23,485 bases of DNA. Source: a virus. The notes below the pieces were generated by a model, which ran no database searches, had not been told where the DNA came from, and saw only the letters and a list, made by a program, of their open reading frames with translations. Positions 12,351 to 23,400 of the stretch are shown piece after piece. Position 1 is the stretch's first letter. Each line of letters begins with the position of its first letter. A program made the translations under genes and the position numbers. The stretch is taken from positions 1 through 23,485 of the IMG/VR virus record IMGVR_UViG_3300008113_000391. One strand, written 5' to 3'.

Positions 12351-14668
12351 CCCACATCCCCGTCCAACTTCCGTTCAAGGGCTTCACGGAGCAGTCGCAG
12401 TTCTCTGCGATCCCGCAGGGCATGACACCGTCATGCGTGAACATGATGCCTTCGGATGTGTGGAGCGGAAGGATGAGGATCAGCACGCGCAACGGCACGC
12501 AGTTGTACAACCTCGGAAGCGTGCAGTTCATGTCCACCTTCCGGGCGTACATCGGCGGAACGCTCGTCGAGAAGTTGATCTTCGTCAGGAACGGAATCAT
12601 CTACTACGCTGATCCGAATGCCGACCTTACGGCAACCGCGACTGCCTTCCCCGGTCAGGGAACTCTAAAACTCAACACCACGGGATTGGTCGAGGGCGTT
12701 CAGTTCAACGAGTACTTCTACTTCGTCGATGGCACGAACTACACGAAGGTTCTGCTGACGGACACTACGACTGGAGTTTCCGTTTGGGGAGATACCGTAG
12801 GAACGCACAAAGGCCCATACCACACGGATCCATCCACAAGTCCAGCAGGAAACAGAGCCACGCTGATCTGCCGATGGGGCGCTCGCGTTGTTCTCGCTGG
12901 GTACAAGAAGACCCCGAATGTGTGGTTTGCCTGCGCTCCCGACAAGGTTGCAGCAACAGGTGCGTCTGATGATGGATGGAGCGGAACCGATTTTATTGGA
13001 GCGATGAGCGGTATCGGTGGCACGGTCACCACGGCATATGGAACACTCGGTGATCCGATTGTCGCGATCTTCCCGTTTGCGCAGACCGGATTGATGTTCG
13101 GATGCACGAACTCGTTCTCGTTCCTCACCACGGATCCGATATTCGAAGAACAGGTCGCGATGGTCAGTCTGACCAAGTCGATCGGCATCGCAGGTCAGCG
13201 CGCGTACTGCCAGTCGCAGGAGAAGGGCGCGTTCATCCTTGCGAATGACGGGCTGTACTTCATCAACGCCAATGACTTCAACTTCAACCGCGCGAACCGA
13301 GTTAGCGCGGGTAGGCTCGACTCGTTCTTCCTCCGTCTCGACTTCGGAACTCCAGCCATTGGAGGCACGAGTTCGCTTTCGGGAGGAACGCTTCGATCCA
13401 TCAATACGGATGGCGGCAGCGCGACTGGAGCCGACACGAAGATTCAGACACCGGAAGGTGGACTGAGCGGGGAATCGACTGCGGAATCCATTGGATTTGC
13501 GGCTGCATCGACATCGCTGACTGGCAGCACATCGACGGGAGATGTGTTCCCGTGCCTGTGCTACGACCCTGATCGAGAGGGTGTTTGGATGCTGCTGTCC
13601 GTCAGCGGTGTCGAGAACGCCAGCCTGCACATCTACTACGACCTGAAGACCGATTCGTTTTGGCCGCAGCGGTTCTCCGATCCGAACATCTACGCACCCA
13701 CATCGGCCTGCTATGTGGGAAGTTCCCGAACGAAGTCCGGTCGGCTGTTCCTTGGTGGATCACAGTCGATCAGCATCATTGACCGGGCCTTCCCAATCGG
13801 AGTTGATGGTTGGGATGAGGAGATGAAGGACGAGGATCAGCGAGCGCAGTTCGTCCGTAGCAGCCTAACGATCGGCCCTGTGATCGGGCAGTTGCCGTAT
13901 CGCGTGATGATGAACGAGATTCGCGTCGATCTCGCAGATGACAAGTACGAGGTTCCGAGCGGGTTCACCGACCTGAGCCAGTCTCCGATCATCAGCGTCA
14001 CCAAGGGTGACACGGCGCAGACTGCGCTTGGCTTGCAGACGGACAGCCTGTTCGTCATCAACCTGAATCCGCTCGTGATCGACGGAGGCAACGCTGCTGG
14101 CGCTGGATCCGTGCTGTATGACGGAGGGACGATTGCCACCCCGTCTCCGAGCGAGATCGACGGTCGATTCGCCATTCGTCCGTTCGGACAGTACACACAG
14201 GACGATCCGTTTGCTGCTGGCATCAACCGCGTCTACAACGGCCCGGGAAACTGGGTGATTCGATGGGACACGCTTGCTCCGAGCGGAGCGCGGTGGGTCA
14301 TCGAACGGGACAGCACTCCGGCCGTCGATGGTGCTGCTACTGGCGTAACCGCCGGGTCTCCTCCGCAACTCGTCGAGTACGAGCAGATCACGGCAGACAT
14401 CGGATCGCCCGATGGAGCGATGATCACGATCCAGCAGATCCCTGTCAGCCCTGATGAGCGAGACAACGCGGATGTGTCAGGCGCTTCATTTCCCGAAGCG
14501 GAAGTTATCGAAGTCGGGACACTCGTACCCGGCCGCAACACGGCGAAGAAGTGCCGTATCCGTGGCGAGGCGATGTACATGACCATTGCATCGGACGGCA
14601 AGCCGTGGTCTATCGAACGCATGTCCGTCATCGTGTCACAGGTCGGAAAGAGCAGAGGTGATCCGTAA
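12347..14668 (+). CDS. Large tail protein, nozzle candidate, 773 aa
   Basis: It begins with TTG overlapping the fibre stop (TTGA). The first residues (THIPVQLPFKGFTEQSQFSA, then IPQGMTPSCVNMMPSD) look like a genuine conserved N terminus, so I keep this start over the internal ATG at 12422. The rest is rich in Gly, Thr, Asp and aromatic residues, with repeated beta-strand-like stretches (VFPCLCYDPDREGVWMLL, then ASLHIYYDLKTDSFWPQ). That suggests a beta-propeller-type body. Size and position after the adaptor fit the tail nozzle of short-tailed phages (T7 gp12 is 794 aa). The similarity is structural inference, not a recognised sequence match. The stop overlaps the next start (TAATG). Confidence 0.6.
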   Translation: MTHIPVQLPFKGFTEQSQFSAIPQGMTPSCVNMMPSDVWSGRMRISTRNGTQLYNLGSVQFMSTFRAYIGGTLVEKLIFVRNGIIYYADPNADLTATATAFPGQGTLKLNTTGLVEGVQFNEYFYFVDGTNYTKVLLTDTTTGVSVWGDTVGTHKGPYHTDPSTSPAGNRATLICRWGARVVLAGYKKTPNVWFACAPDKVAATGASDDGWSGTDFIGAMSGIGGTVTTAYGTLGDPIVAIFPFAQTGLMFGCTNSFSFLTTDPIFEEQVAMVSLTKSIGIAGQRAYCQSQEKGAFILANDGLYFINANDFNFNRANRVSAGRLDSFFLRLDFGTPAIGGTSSLSGGTLRSINTDGGSATGADTKIQTPEGGLSGESTAESIGFAAASTSLTGSTSTGDVFPCLCYDPDREGVWMLLSVSGVENASLHIYYDLKTDSFWPQRFSDPNIYAPTSACYVGSSRTKSGRLFLGGSQSISIIDRAFPIGVDGWDEEMKDEDQRAQFVRSSLTIGPVIGQLPYRVMMNEIRVDLADDKYEVPSGFTDLSQSPIISVTKGDTAQTALGLQTDSLFVINLNPLVIDGGNAAGAGSVLYDGGTIATPSPSEIDGRFAIRPFGQYTQDDPFAAGINRVYNGPGNWVIRWDTLAPSGARWVIERDSTPAVDGAATGVTAGSPPQLVEYEQITADIGSPDGAMITIQQIPVSPDERDNADVSGASFPEAEVIEVGTLVPGRNTAKKCRIRGEAMYMTIASDGKPWSIERMSVIVSQVGKSRGDP

Positions 14669-15624
14669 TGGCTATTCCATTGATTATCGGCGGCGCGATG
14701 ATGCTTGGTGGCGCTGCTATGGGCGCAATGGGCGCGAGCGCGCGCAGAAGCGCGCTGCGTGCTACTAGTCGTGCCGCCATCGCAGACTTTCGTGATCTTG
14801 GAGACGAATACCGAGACTTGTTCGCGCCGATCATGCAGCAGTACTCGCGGGAGCGGGAGGCGAACATGTCGCTGTACCGCACCGAAATGGAGCGAGCCGA
14901 GCAGTCGTTTTCACGGTACTTCGAACAGGCTCGCTCTGAGTATGGTGCTGGCATGGATCGCGCTCTCGGCGAGATGCGCATCGGTCGCGAATCGACGATC
15001 GAGGCGACTCGTCAGGAGACCCGTAGGCAGGAGGCTGCGCAGACAGCGAGCAACGCCTTCACGGGTCTTGGACAGACCACCTTCGGCCAGCAGCGCGTTC
15101 AGAACATCGGATCGCAGGGCGCTCTCCGAGAAGGGATGATCCGCGAGCAGTACGCAGGCCAGTTGTCCGCGCTTGAGGCGCAGCGAGCGCAGGGCATGTC
15201 CACGCTTTCTGCACAGATGGGACAAGGCATGTCCGGCATACAGCAGTCTCTTGCGGCAAATCTGTCGAACATGTATCAGACCTACAGCGGGAACATCGCC
15301 AACATGCAGCAGGCTGGTCTTGGTCAGCAGTTCAACATTTACCAGCAAGGTCTCAATGTCGGATACGAGTTCCGTGGTCAGGCAGCGAATCTCGCTGGAG
15401 CAAGCACAAGTGCATTTGGGTCTGCTATTGGCTCAATCGGTGGCGCTGTGTTTGGAGCCGGGTTGAGCGGCATGGCTGCTCCGGCCGCTGGATCATCAGG
15501 AGGGTTCTTCCAAGGCAACATGACCCCGAATCCTGCTTCGCAAATGGCTCCATTCGGGTCGTTTGCCGGAAACATGCAAGCAGCGCAGCACGGCTGGGGC
15601 AACTACCTGATGAACATGAGGTGA
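14668..15624 (+). CDS. Putative internal virion / DNA ejection protein, 318 aa
   Basis: The N terminus is a Gly/Ala/Met-rich hydrophobic segment (PLIIGGAMMLGGAAMGAMGA, residues 4-23) with GxxxG-like spacing. A long Gln/Glu/Arg/Ala helical region follows (about 28-235), including EREANMSLYRTEMERAEQSF. Near the C terminus lies a second Gly/Ala-rich hydrophobic stretch (about 242-282). Hydrophobic ends around a helical body are typical of ejection proteins of short-tailed phages (T7 gp14 class), which enter the host envelope to form a DNA channel. The gene directly follows the nozzle candidate. The start ATG overlaps the previous stop. The exact family is not recognised. Confidence 0.65.
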   Translation: MAIPLIIGGAMMLGGAAMGAMGASARRSALRATSRAAIADFRDLGDEYRDLFAPIMQQYSREREANMSLYRTEMERAEQSFSRYFEQARSEYGAGMDRALGEMRIGRESTIEATRQETRRQEAAQTASNAFTGLGQTTFGQQRVQNIGSQGALREGMIREQYAGQLSALEAQRAQGMSTLSAQMGQGMSGIQQSLAANLSNMYQTYSGNIANMQQAGLGQQFNIYQQGLNVGYEFRGQAANLAGASTSAFGSAIGSIGGAVFGAGLSGMAAPAAGSSGGFFQGNMTPNPASQMAPFGSFAGNMQAAQHGWGNYLMNMR

Positions 15625-15627
15625 ACC

Positions 15628-16245
15628 ATGCCAACTACCAACGAAGACTTCTTCAATCGCGAGCGAATGCAGGCCATCGGCCTCGGCATCGGTCGCGGAT
15701 TCCGTTCATACGACCCGAATAACCCGTTCGCTGGCGCGGGTGCGGCGATGGAAGCGACCATTGGCGCGGAGATGGGATTTGAAGAACGAGATCGATCCCG
15801 TCAAGAGCGCCTCGACGATCTTGCGGCGGTGGAGGCAAAGCAGATCGCAGCGGAAAGACGATCCGAGCAGATGCAGATCGGTGCTGAAGAGAGAGCAGAA
15901 GCGGCGAGGATTCGCACCGAGGAGAGGCAGAGAGAGAACGCGCGCAAAGATCAGCAGGAGATGCTGGATCGATTCAAGAACATGCGCGTCGGAGTTGTGG
16001 ATCCCGGTCGCGCCAAGAAATCCAGCGAGTTCCAGCAGTTTGCAAACTGGTTTGCGAACTTGTTCGGGGGGAACCAGCCCCGTATCAAGGGTAAAGCGCC
16101 GATCAGCCTGTTCGACGAGTCGATGGTCAGGGAATCTTCGACTGAATCGACACCAGCCAATACACCCGGAGTTCGACACACCTACATCGATCGCGACGGG
16201 ATTACGCGATACAAGGACAACGATCAGCCGTTTGGGACTTTCTGA
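15628..16245 (+). CDS. Coiled-coil protein, probable internal virion component, 205 aa
   Basis: Family not recognised. After an N-terminal 45 residues (NEDFFNRERMQAIGLGIGRG, then AGAGAAMEATIGAE) comes a very charged helix, about residues 50-115, rich in Glu, Arg, Ala and Gln. It includes RLDDLAAVEAKQIAAERRSE and is likely a coiled coil. The C-terminal third has an aromatic patch (FQQFANWFANLFGG) and a beta-like end (GVRHTYIDRDGITRYKDN). GAGGTGA just before the ATG forms the ribosome site and contains the previous stop. Placement between other ejection-type genes suggests an internal protein; this is an inference. Confidence 0.6.
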   Translation: MPTTNEDFFNRERMQAIGLGIGRGFRSYDPNNPFAGAGAAMEATIGAEMGFEERDRSRQERLDDLAAVEAKQIAAERRSEQMQIGAEERAEAARIRTEERQRENARKDQQEMLDRFKNMRVGVVDPGRAKKSSEFQQFANWFANLFGGNQPRIKGKAPISLFDESMVRESSTESTPANTPGVRHTYIDRDGITRYKDNDQPFGTF

Positions 16246-16272
16246 TCAGACACGAAACGCAGGATCACCGTC

Positions 16273-17469
16273 ATGGCAATCGACCCAACCGACATCACCG
16301 AGCCGCAGTCCGAAGAAATGGTTGCGGGAGGTTCGTACATCCCGCAGGGAGAACCGTTTCAGCCTGAGCAGGCGACTCGCGGCATTGCCGACGCGCGCGA
16401 CCTGACTGGCCGTGCGAGCGATGTCAACGACTTCAACCTCACCATGCGCGGCATCTCTGATGGTGATCCGGTCGGAATGGAGACCTTCGATCTCGGGTTC
16501 TTTGAGGACGGAACTCCGGCGATCACGATCAACGGAGCCAATGTCCCAATCCGTCACGAGCAATGGATGGCGCTCCTGACTCAGCGCAACAAGACTCGCG
16601 CCGAGGTGAAGGCGCGGATGATGTTCGAACACGACAAGCGCAAGGCCAAGGCCGGGATCACCAAGATCCTCGCATCCGCTCCGAGCGTCCCACCGCAACT
16701 TGGTGAGTTGCTTCTGACGATCGCCGACATGGATCCGGCAACGGCCGTGCAGGAGACTCAGCAGTTGCTCGTCAGCATGTCCAAGGACAACGGCCGCCAG
16801 CAGATCGGGAAGTTGTCCACCATGATTCAGGACAACGCTGTCGCCGCCGATTTGTCGCGCCTCACCCGTGAAACGGAAATGCAGATCGGGGAGACCGACA
16901 TGGGCGACCCCATCATGGGGAAGAGTTCTCTAGCACGATCCCGGGCCGCCGAACTTCAGAAGGACAAGGATTCGCGCAAGCGCAAGACTGCCTACGCGAT
17001 CAGCAACATCGACTCGATGTACCCTCCAAAGGGCATGAAGTCCGATCCATCGGTGAACGGCAAGCCGATCGGGATCTTCGACATCATGGTCGGACTGGAC
17101 GGCGGCGACACGAGCGAACTGTCCCGGTTCGAACTGCTTCGAAACCTCGCGGCCTACAGCGACCTGTGGCCGTCCAAGGTCGATTGGGTCGATACTCCCA
17201 TCTACTCGGATTTCGTTCCGGGAAGGCCGACGAACCCGGCAGAGGTGGACAAGTTCAGGAACTACCTGTTCGAACTCGACCAATGGGCGAGCAGCGCGCT
17301 CAAGTGGGATCGTTCCGATCCGAGAGCGATTGACATGATCGTCACCCGTGCTGTTCTTGGAAACAAGATCGTATACAACCCGAATGCGCAACCAGCACAG
17401 CAGGGTTCTACGGATCAGGGTGGCGCGAATACGGCAGAGGATCAGTTCTCCATCGACTTCGGATCGTAA
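16273..17469 (+). CDS. Uncharacterised protein, probable internal virion component, 398 aa
   Basis: Family not recognised. The N terminus is acidic and Pro/Glu-rich (DPTDITEPQSEEMVAGG). A middle helical portion carries charged and Met-rich stretches (RAEVKARMMFEHDKRKAKAG, then QQLLVSMSKDNGRQQIG). A later part contains IGIFDIMVGLDGGDTSELSR and a helical domain with LDQWASSALKWD. The last 30 residues are Gln/Asn/Gly-rich. No membrane segment is visible. AGGA at 16261-16264, eight bases before ATG 16273, serves as a ribosome site; the 27-base gap before the gene shows nothing else. Context between coiled-coil and giant polyvalent genes suggests virion association. Confidence 0.6.
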   Translation: MAIDPTDITEPQSEEMVAGGSYIPQGEPFQPEQATRGIADARDLTGRASDVNDFNLTMRGISDGDPVGMETFDLGFFEDGTPAITINGANVPIRHEQWMALLTQRNKTRAEVKARMMFEHDKRKAKAGITKILASAPSVPPQLGELLLTIADMDPATAVQETQQLLVSMSKDNGRQQIGKLSTMIQDNAVAADLSRLTRETEMQIGETDMGDPIMGKSSLARSRAAELQKDKDSRKRKTAYAISNIDSMYPPKGMKSDPSVNGKPIGIFDIMVGLDGGDTSELSRFELLRNLAAYSDLWPSKVDWVDTPIYSDFVPGRPTNPAEVDKFRNYLFELDQWASSALKWDRSDPRAIDMIVTRAVLGNKIVYNPNAQPAQQGSTDQGGANTAEDQFSIDFGS

Positions 17470-17472
17470 GCC

Positions 17473-20400
17473 ATGACGCAGATGAACACGCAGACGCAGA
17501 TCGATCGGATTCGTGCCGCCACCGCTGCTCGCGCACGCAAGGAAATCGAGCATCGTGGCATCCGGCCTGATGCTCCCGAGGCTGCGGAGTTCATGCGGTC
17601 GGCGTTGTCCAAGGTCGAAGACGGCGCGTACACGGCTGCCTACAACAAGGCGATGGCGAACCTGTTTGAAATGAAGGTTCCCGACATCACGCTATTGTCG
17701 GAGGAAGATGCCAAGAACTGGGGTTCTCCGTACATCTCCAGCAACGAGGACGCGGATACCTATGCCACGCTTGCAGCCGAGCAGTTCCTCAAGGGAATGA
17801 AGCCGATCACTTGGGACGAGTACAACAAGAACAAGCGCGGGGTGACGGCTGCTGCAACACAGGATCTGCTTGGAAGCATGTTCGCTTCGTTCGAAGGATC
17901 TGTTGGTGCGGTGGCTGCTGGCGGATGGGGTGCTTGGGAGATGTATGGCTGGAATGGATTGATGTGGCAAGATGATCCGATCACCACAAAGCAGTTGGTC
18001 GAGCATTTTTCAAACATGGAAGATGCCCGTCAGGCCGGAGTGGAGTTTGCTCGTTATTACCTGAACCCAGTTCCTGAAAACATCGAATACGAACTCGCTG
18101 GCCCTCCGGGTCAGCCTGTTCTACCGAGCGAGAAGTTTGGAACACCGGGCGGTGCTGTCGGGCAGTTCATCGTCGGCGAGGCTGGCAATGTCGGTGCGGC
18201 GCTTGGTTCCATGCCGATGTCGGCTGGATCCATGCTCGCTCCGAATGCCGCTACCCGCGCGGTAGCGATGGTTCCGTTCGCGTTCTCCGCATACGGCGAT
18301 TCGAAGTTGACGCGGTATGAGATGTATCAGGAGCAGGTGCAGTTAGCCGAGCAACTCGGCATTGAACCTCCCCCGATGCCATCTGTGGCCGAGTTCGAAA
18401 CATGGGGAGCGATTGGCGCTGCGTTCGAAGTCGCATCCGAGTCTGTCGGCGACACCGTGCAGGTGGCGGCGATCAAACTCAAGCCCGGAAAGTGGGCTGG
18501 CCGTTACGGAGGCGCTCGCCTTCGTGGCGCACTTGAGGCGTTGCAGTCCAGTTTCGGACGCGACCGTGGTCTCATCGGTGGTCTGAAGCGTGTCGGAGCG
18601 ACCGCTGGCATTGCTGGCGTGACCGAAATGCTGGAAGAAGGTTTCCCGCATGTCGGCGAACAGGTGCAGGACTGGGCAACCGAACTGTTCGACCCCAACG
18701 ACGAGTTTTGGGAGAAGCCAGTCGATCGCCAACTGTTCAGCGAGGACACTTGGCACTCGATGAAGGTCGGCGGTTACGCTGGAGCCTTGATGGGTGGAGG
18801 CGCATCGATCGCCAGCCCATCCGCATTCAAGCGCAGGAAGGAAGCGCGTGAGGTTGCAGCCGAGGCTCGCAAGGGAACATCGTTCGTCACCGAGACGCTG
18901 ACCGAGGGCCAGCAGATCGACGAGGCTCGCCGAATCGCGCCGCAGTCGGGGCAGGTGTCATCGTCCGCGAAGAAGCAGGCGCTTGAGAACTTCCGGCGCA
19001 ATGTGATTCCCACGCGCAGCAGCGCGATGGCAATGCACCATGTCGAGCAGTTGGCGGCTGGAAACCGTGGCGTGATGGTCATCGACCCCGCCGACATGGC
19101 TACCACGATCACGCCTGCGGTTCGCGACCACATGAAGGCGCTCGGCATCTCGACCAAGCCGATCGGAACCATCGACGGCAAGAAGGTGTTCGCTCACAAC
19201 GCCGACATCTCGCAGGTCATGGACATGATCGGCAAGGGCCAGTTCCGCGAACTCGGCGGCAACATGCTGCGCAACGATGGGCAGGTGATGGTGGGAGCGG
19301 TTGTCCTCAAGGACAACGCTGGACGCATCGTCGATGTCATGCCGTACTCCGATCCGGCGCAGGCGTATGCCGAAGGCACGGCCATCGCCGCCTTCGCGCA
19401 GGAGAATGGTCTCACGATCGATGTCGTGAACCACCAAACCCCAACGACCTACGCGGACATCACGGACTCCATCCGCCGCGTGCAGGATGCCGATGCCGTC
19501 CAACTGGGTCTGCCGCAGCGCGAGCGCCAGCAGGTTCCCGCGCGTCAGGTCACCCGTGGAATCAAGACGCTGCGTCTCGACATCGAAAGGACGGCGCGCG
19601 GAAGCAAGGCAAAGCGCGGAGCCAAGAAGGATGGCGCGTTCGAATCTCCGTACCTGACCGCCGAGGAAGTCGGAGATGCGAAGAACTCCGATGTGACCGT
19701 GACGGTCTCGTTGTCGCGCGTTGCCGAGGACGGCATGTCCGATGGCGAACGAAACCTGTCCAAGATCACGGACGCGAACGCCACCATCCTCGACGGGAAG
19801 GTCGTGTTCTCCATCAAGCAGCCCGATGGATCCGTCCGTCAGGTGGAGAAGGATGTGCGCATGGACGGCGCATACCTGTCGCAGGTTTCGCCTGACGGCG
19901 TGTTCCTGATTCGTGAGAACGGAACGGCGATGAACGCGCGGACTGCGTTCGCGATCGCCCTGCACGAGATGCGTCACCGCACGCTGTCCCGTTCCAAGGC
20001 TGGAGCGCAGTACTTCGCCAAGTTGCTTCAGATCGACCCTGCATACGCCATGCGTGGCGGCGCGCAGTACATGCGTCAGCGTTTCAAGGAACGCTTCGCT
20101 GGGGTGAGCGATGCGCAGGTCATCGCCTACTACCGTGGTCTGCACGAGGCCGTGAAGTCTGTGCAGCAGGGCGTGGCGACCCCTGAACAGCAGACGATGG
20201 TTACGGAGGCAGGAGGCATTGGGCAGGCAAGGGCAGAGATCCGCACCTTCTCCGAGGAGAGCGTCACCACTACCGCCAACAGGGCGCTGGGGCAGACCGC
20301 TACGCTCGCTGCGGAGTGGGAAGGCATCTACAAGAACTCGCAGGAGAAGTCGTTCCGCAGGTTCGCGGCGTGGATGTCCAACGCTCTCGTCAAGAACGGC

Positions 20401-23400
20401 TTCGTCGGCCCCGAGGCCCAGCAGGCTCTCTTCGAACTGCGCCAGCGCCTCGACGGCGTGCGCGAGGAGGAGATTCAGATCCACCGCAAGTTCAGCGACA
20501 GCGTGTCCGAGTCTGTCCGCGAGGACTTGGAGAAGGCCGCGCGCCGCGACGAGTCGCGCAGGATGCTTCAGGGTGGTCAACCCGCAGGCGCTGCGCCTGC
20601 TTCAACCCCGGCCGCAGCCCCATCGCCGGGGGTTTCTCCCTCTCTCCGCGAGCCGCAGGCCCGTGGCATGGTGGCTCCAGTCGGCGGCGACGAGGACAAG
20701 CGTCAGCAGATCGATCAGGCGCTGGCGGCCGTGCAGGAGGCGCAGAACGCCCCGCCCGAGCAGCGCGACAGCATGTTGGCGAACGCTATCGGGATGCTGA
20801 CGCAGATCGCGCCTCTTCTGACACAGACCTCGGCCCAGTTGGCTGGCGTTCGCGCCGCCCGACCACAAATGCAGTCGCCAACCACTCGCCGCATCCCCGA
20901 GGAGATGCGCGATGTGGCTCCTGCGGAGGTTTCGGTTCCGGTGACACCGCAGGGTGGGGTGCAGTCCGCAATGCCCGACCTTGAGGCATCGGCTCGCCGC
21001 CAGCGGAACGCACAGAACGCGATGGCGATCCTTCAGGGCGGCCAGCCAGCCGAGCCTGTCGATCTTGGCACGGTCGCTCGCATCCAGCGCGCGCAGACCT
21101 TCATGCAGGATCCCGAGGAGGAGATCCGCATGTCCGTCCGCGAGCGCCCCGGCCGCCGCGAGGCGAACGAGGATGTCCGCAGGATCCGAAACGGGTTCAT
21201 GGACGAGCGCGGCATCGAACCCGAGGCCCGTATCGAGGACACCTACGCGGAGGTCGATCCCGACTTCGCGAAGCGGCTCGCCGACTGGTACGAGACTGCC
21301 GAGGTCAACTACGACGATCCGAAGATGCTGGCGGCCTACCGCCAGTTCGGCAAGGAGACGCTCGACCAGTACAAGTACCTCGTCGATCAGGGCTACGAGA
21401 TGATCCCGTGGGCAGGCAAGGGCCAGCCCTACGCGGACAGCGCAGACATGATCGAGGATCTGCGCAACAACAAGCGCCTCTACTACTACAAGACGGTCAA
21501 CCCCGAGGAGGCGAACTCGTTCGGTTCGAATCCCGAGGCGTTCCGCGAGGCGATGCGGAAGAACCCGCTGCTTGAGGACACGGGCATCGAGGTTCTCGAC
21601 AGCGAGGGCAACCCGTACAAGCAGACCTACAACGACCTGTTCCGTGGCGTGCATGACATCCTCGGCCACGGAGCCGAGGGGTTCCAGTTCGGGCCGCAGG
21701 GCGAGGAGAATGCCTACCGCTCGCACGCTGTGATGTTCTCGCCGCTCGCCCGTCAGGCTATGGCGACCGAGACCCGCGCGCAGAACTCGTGGGTGAACTT
21801 CGGGCCGAACCGCCGCAATCCCGATGGCACGGTGTGGGGCAAGGAAGACCCGCGATACGGCCCGTGGATTGAGAACCTAAAGCAGGGCGTTGGGTATGCC
21901 GATCAGAAGCCCGTACTCACACCGCCGGAGTTCCTTGGCCTGTACGAGGCTCCGCAGCAGGCACGCGCATCGCTTCGTCCGATCGCTCGCGAGGAGATGA
22001 CTCCTGCGATGCAGACATGGAGCGAGGGGTCGAAGGTTGTGGACGAGAACGGCGCTCTCATTCCCGTGTATCACGGAACATCGAAGGACAAGGACTTCAA
22101 CAAGTTCAAAATCGGGAAGCGCGGGGCGTGGTTCACAACCAATCCTCAAGACGCATCTATGTATGCCATGCAGAACGACAGCATGGGATTCAAGAGCGAG
22201 CCGACACCAACGGATCCGTGGGCTTCTCGGAAAACCAATACCGCATCGCGAGTGATTCCGGCGGTACTGAATCTGAAGAACCCTGCCAAGTACTACAAGG
22301 ATGTCTCGGCAGAGGATCAGAAGGCGCTTGAGACATCGCAGAACTACGCGCTCGCGCAGGCCCGTGTCTTCGACAAGTTGCGCCGTCAGGGATTCGACGG
22401 TGTTGACATGGGCAATGGTGTCTATGTCGCCTTTGAACCGAATCAGATCAAGGGCTACTTCAATGCCAACCCGACCGCCGACGAGCGCATCATGTACTCG
22501 CAGGCAGAGGAGCCTGCGAAGCAACCATCCGCTGCAAAGATCGCGGCCAATGAGCAGGAGAAGATCGAGAAGGCTGCAAAGAAGGCCGCTGCCGCGCAGA
22601 AGCGCCGCGAGGCAGAGATCGCGCGCAAGCGCAAGCAGCAGGCTTCTGTTCGCCGCGAGGCAAAACTCTCCAAGCCATCCATCTCGATCAGCGCGGAGGT
22701 GACGGCGGCTCCGTACATCAACCCGAACATCATCACCACCACGGCGCAGCGCGATCCGCAGTTCTCGACGCAGAAGGCATACGATCGGATCAACGATCAG
22801 GTCGCCGAACTGCTGTCGAACAACACCTACCGCGATACGCTCGGCAAGGCGATTTCCGCTGCTACTGACGGGCGCGTCACATCGCTTGGCAAGCCGCGCC
22901 GCATCCTCGGAAGTTTCCAAGGTCGCGTCGAGCAGTCGATGCGGATCAGCATCCCCGGAGCAACGCACGAGGATCATGTCAGAGTGTCCAACCTGCTCGG
23001 ATCTCTCCTCATGCAGGAGGCAGCGATCACGATCAGCGAAGATGTGGCTAATGCTCCAGCATCGGAAGTAGCCACAGCCGTGATCATGCAGGCAGATCCG
23101 AACATCTCGGACTCTGCTTTGCGGACGCTACTTGCCAATGCCGACAAGCAACTTGTCGGTGCTTCCACTACGGAAAGTGGAAAGGGCGTTTGGGCGGTGT
23201 ACACTCCGTATCCGGGGAACACGCTCACACGAAGGCAGTTCCTTGAGAACGCCAAGCAGTTTGCCGCGCAGAACGGTCTCACGATTGAGAACGCGCCTGT
23301 CCGCAGCACCTACACGACGATCGGAGCCACAGATGTCTTTGGAAGAACACGACAGGTTGGTCGCAGAACTCGGAATACCGTCAGCCAGCAGGGAAACCTT

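Noticed and set aside
14737-14756. GC-rich inverted repeat (7-bp stem, 6-base loop)
   Set aside because: It lies inside the coding region of the ejection-type protein in an Arg/Ala/Ser codon run and has no U-tract; it is likely a by-product of coding.
18958-20580. 540-codon open frame on the - strand over the giant gene
   Set aside because: The product is a His/Leu/Arg/Asp-rich shadow. The + strand frame carries recognisable motifs through the same interval.
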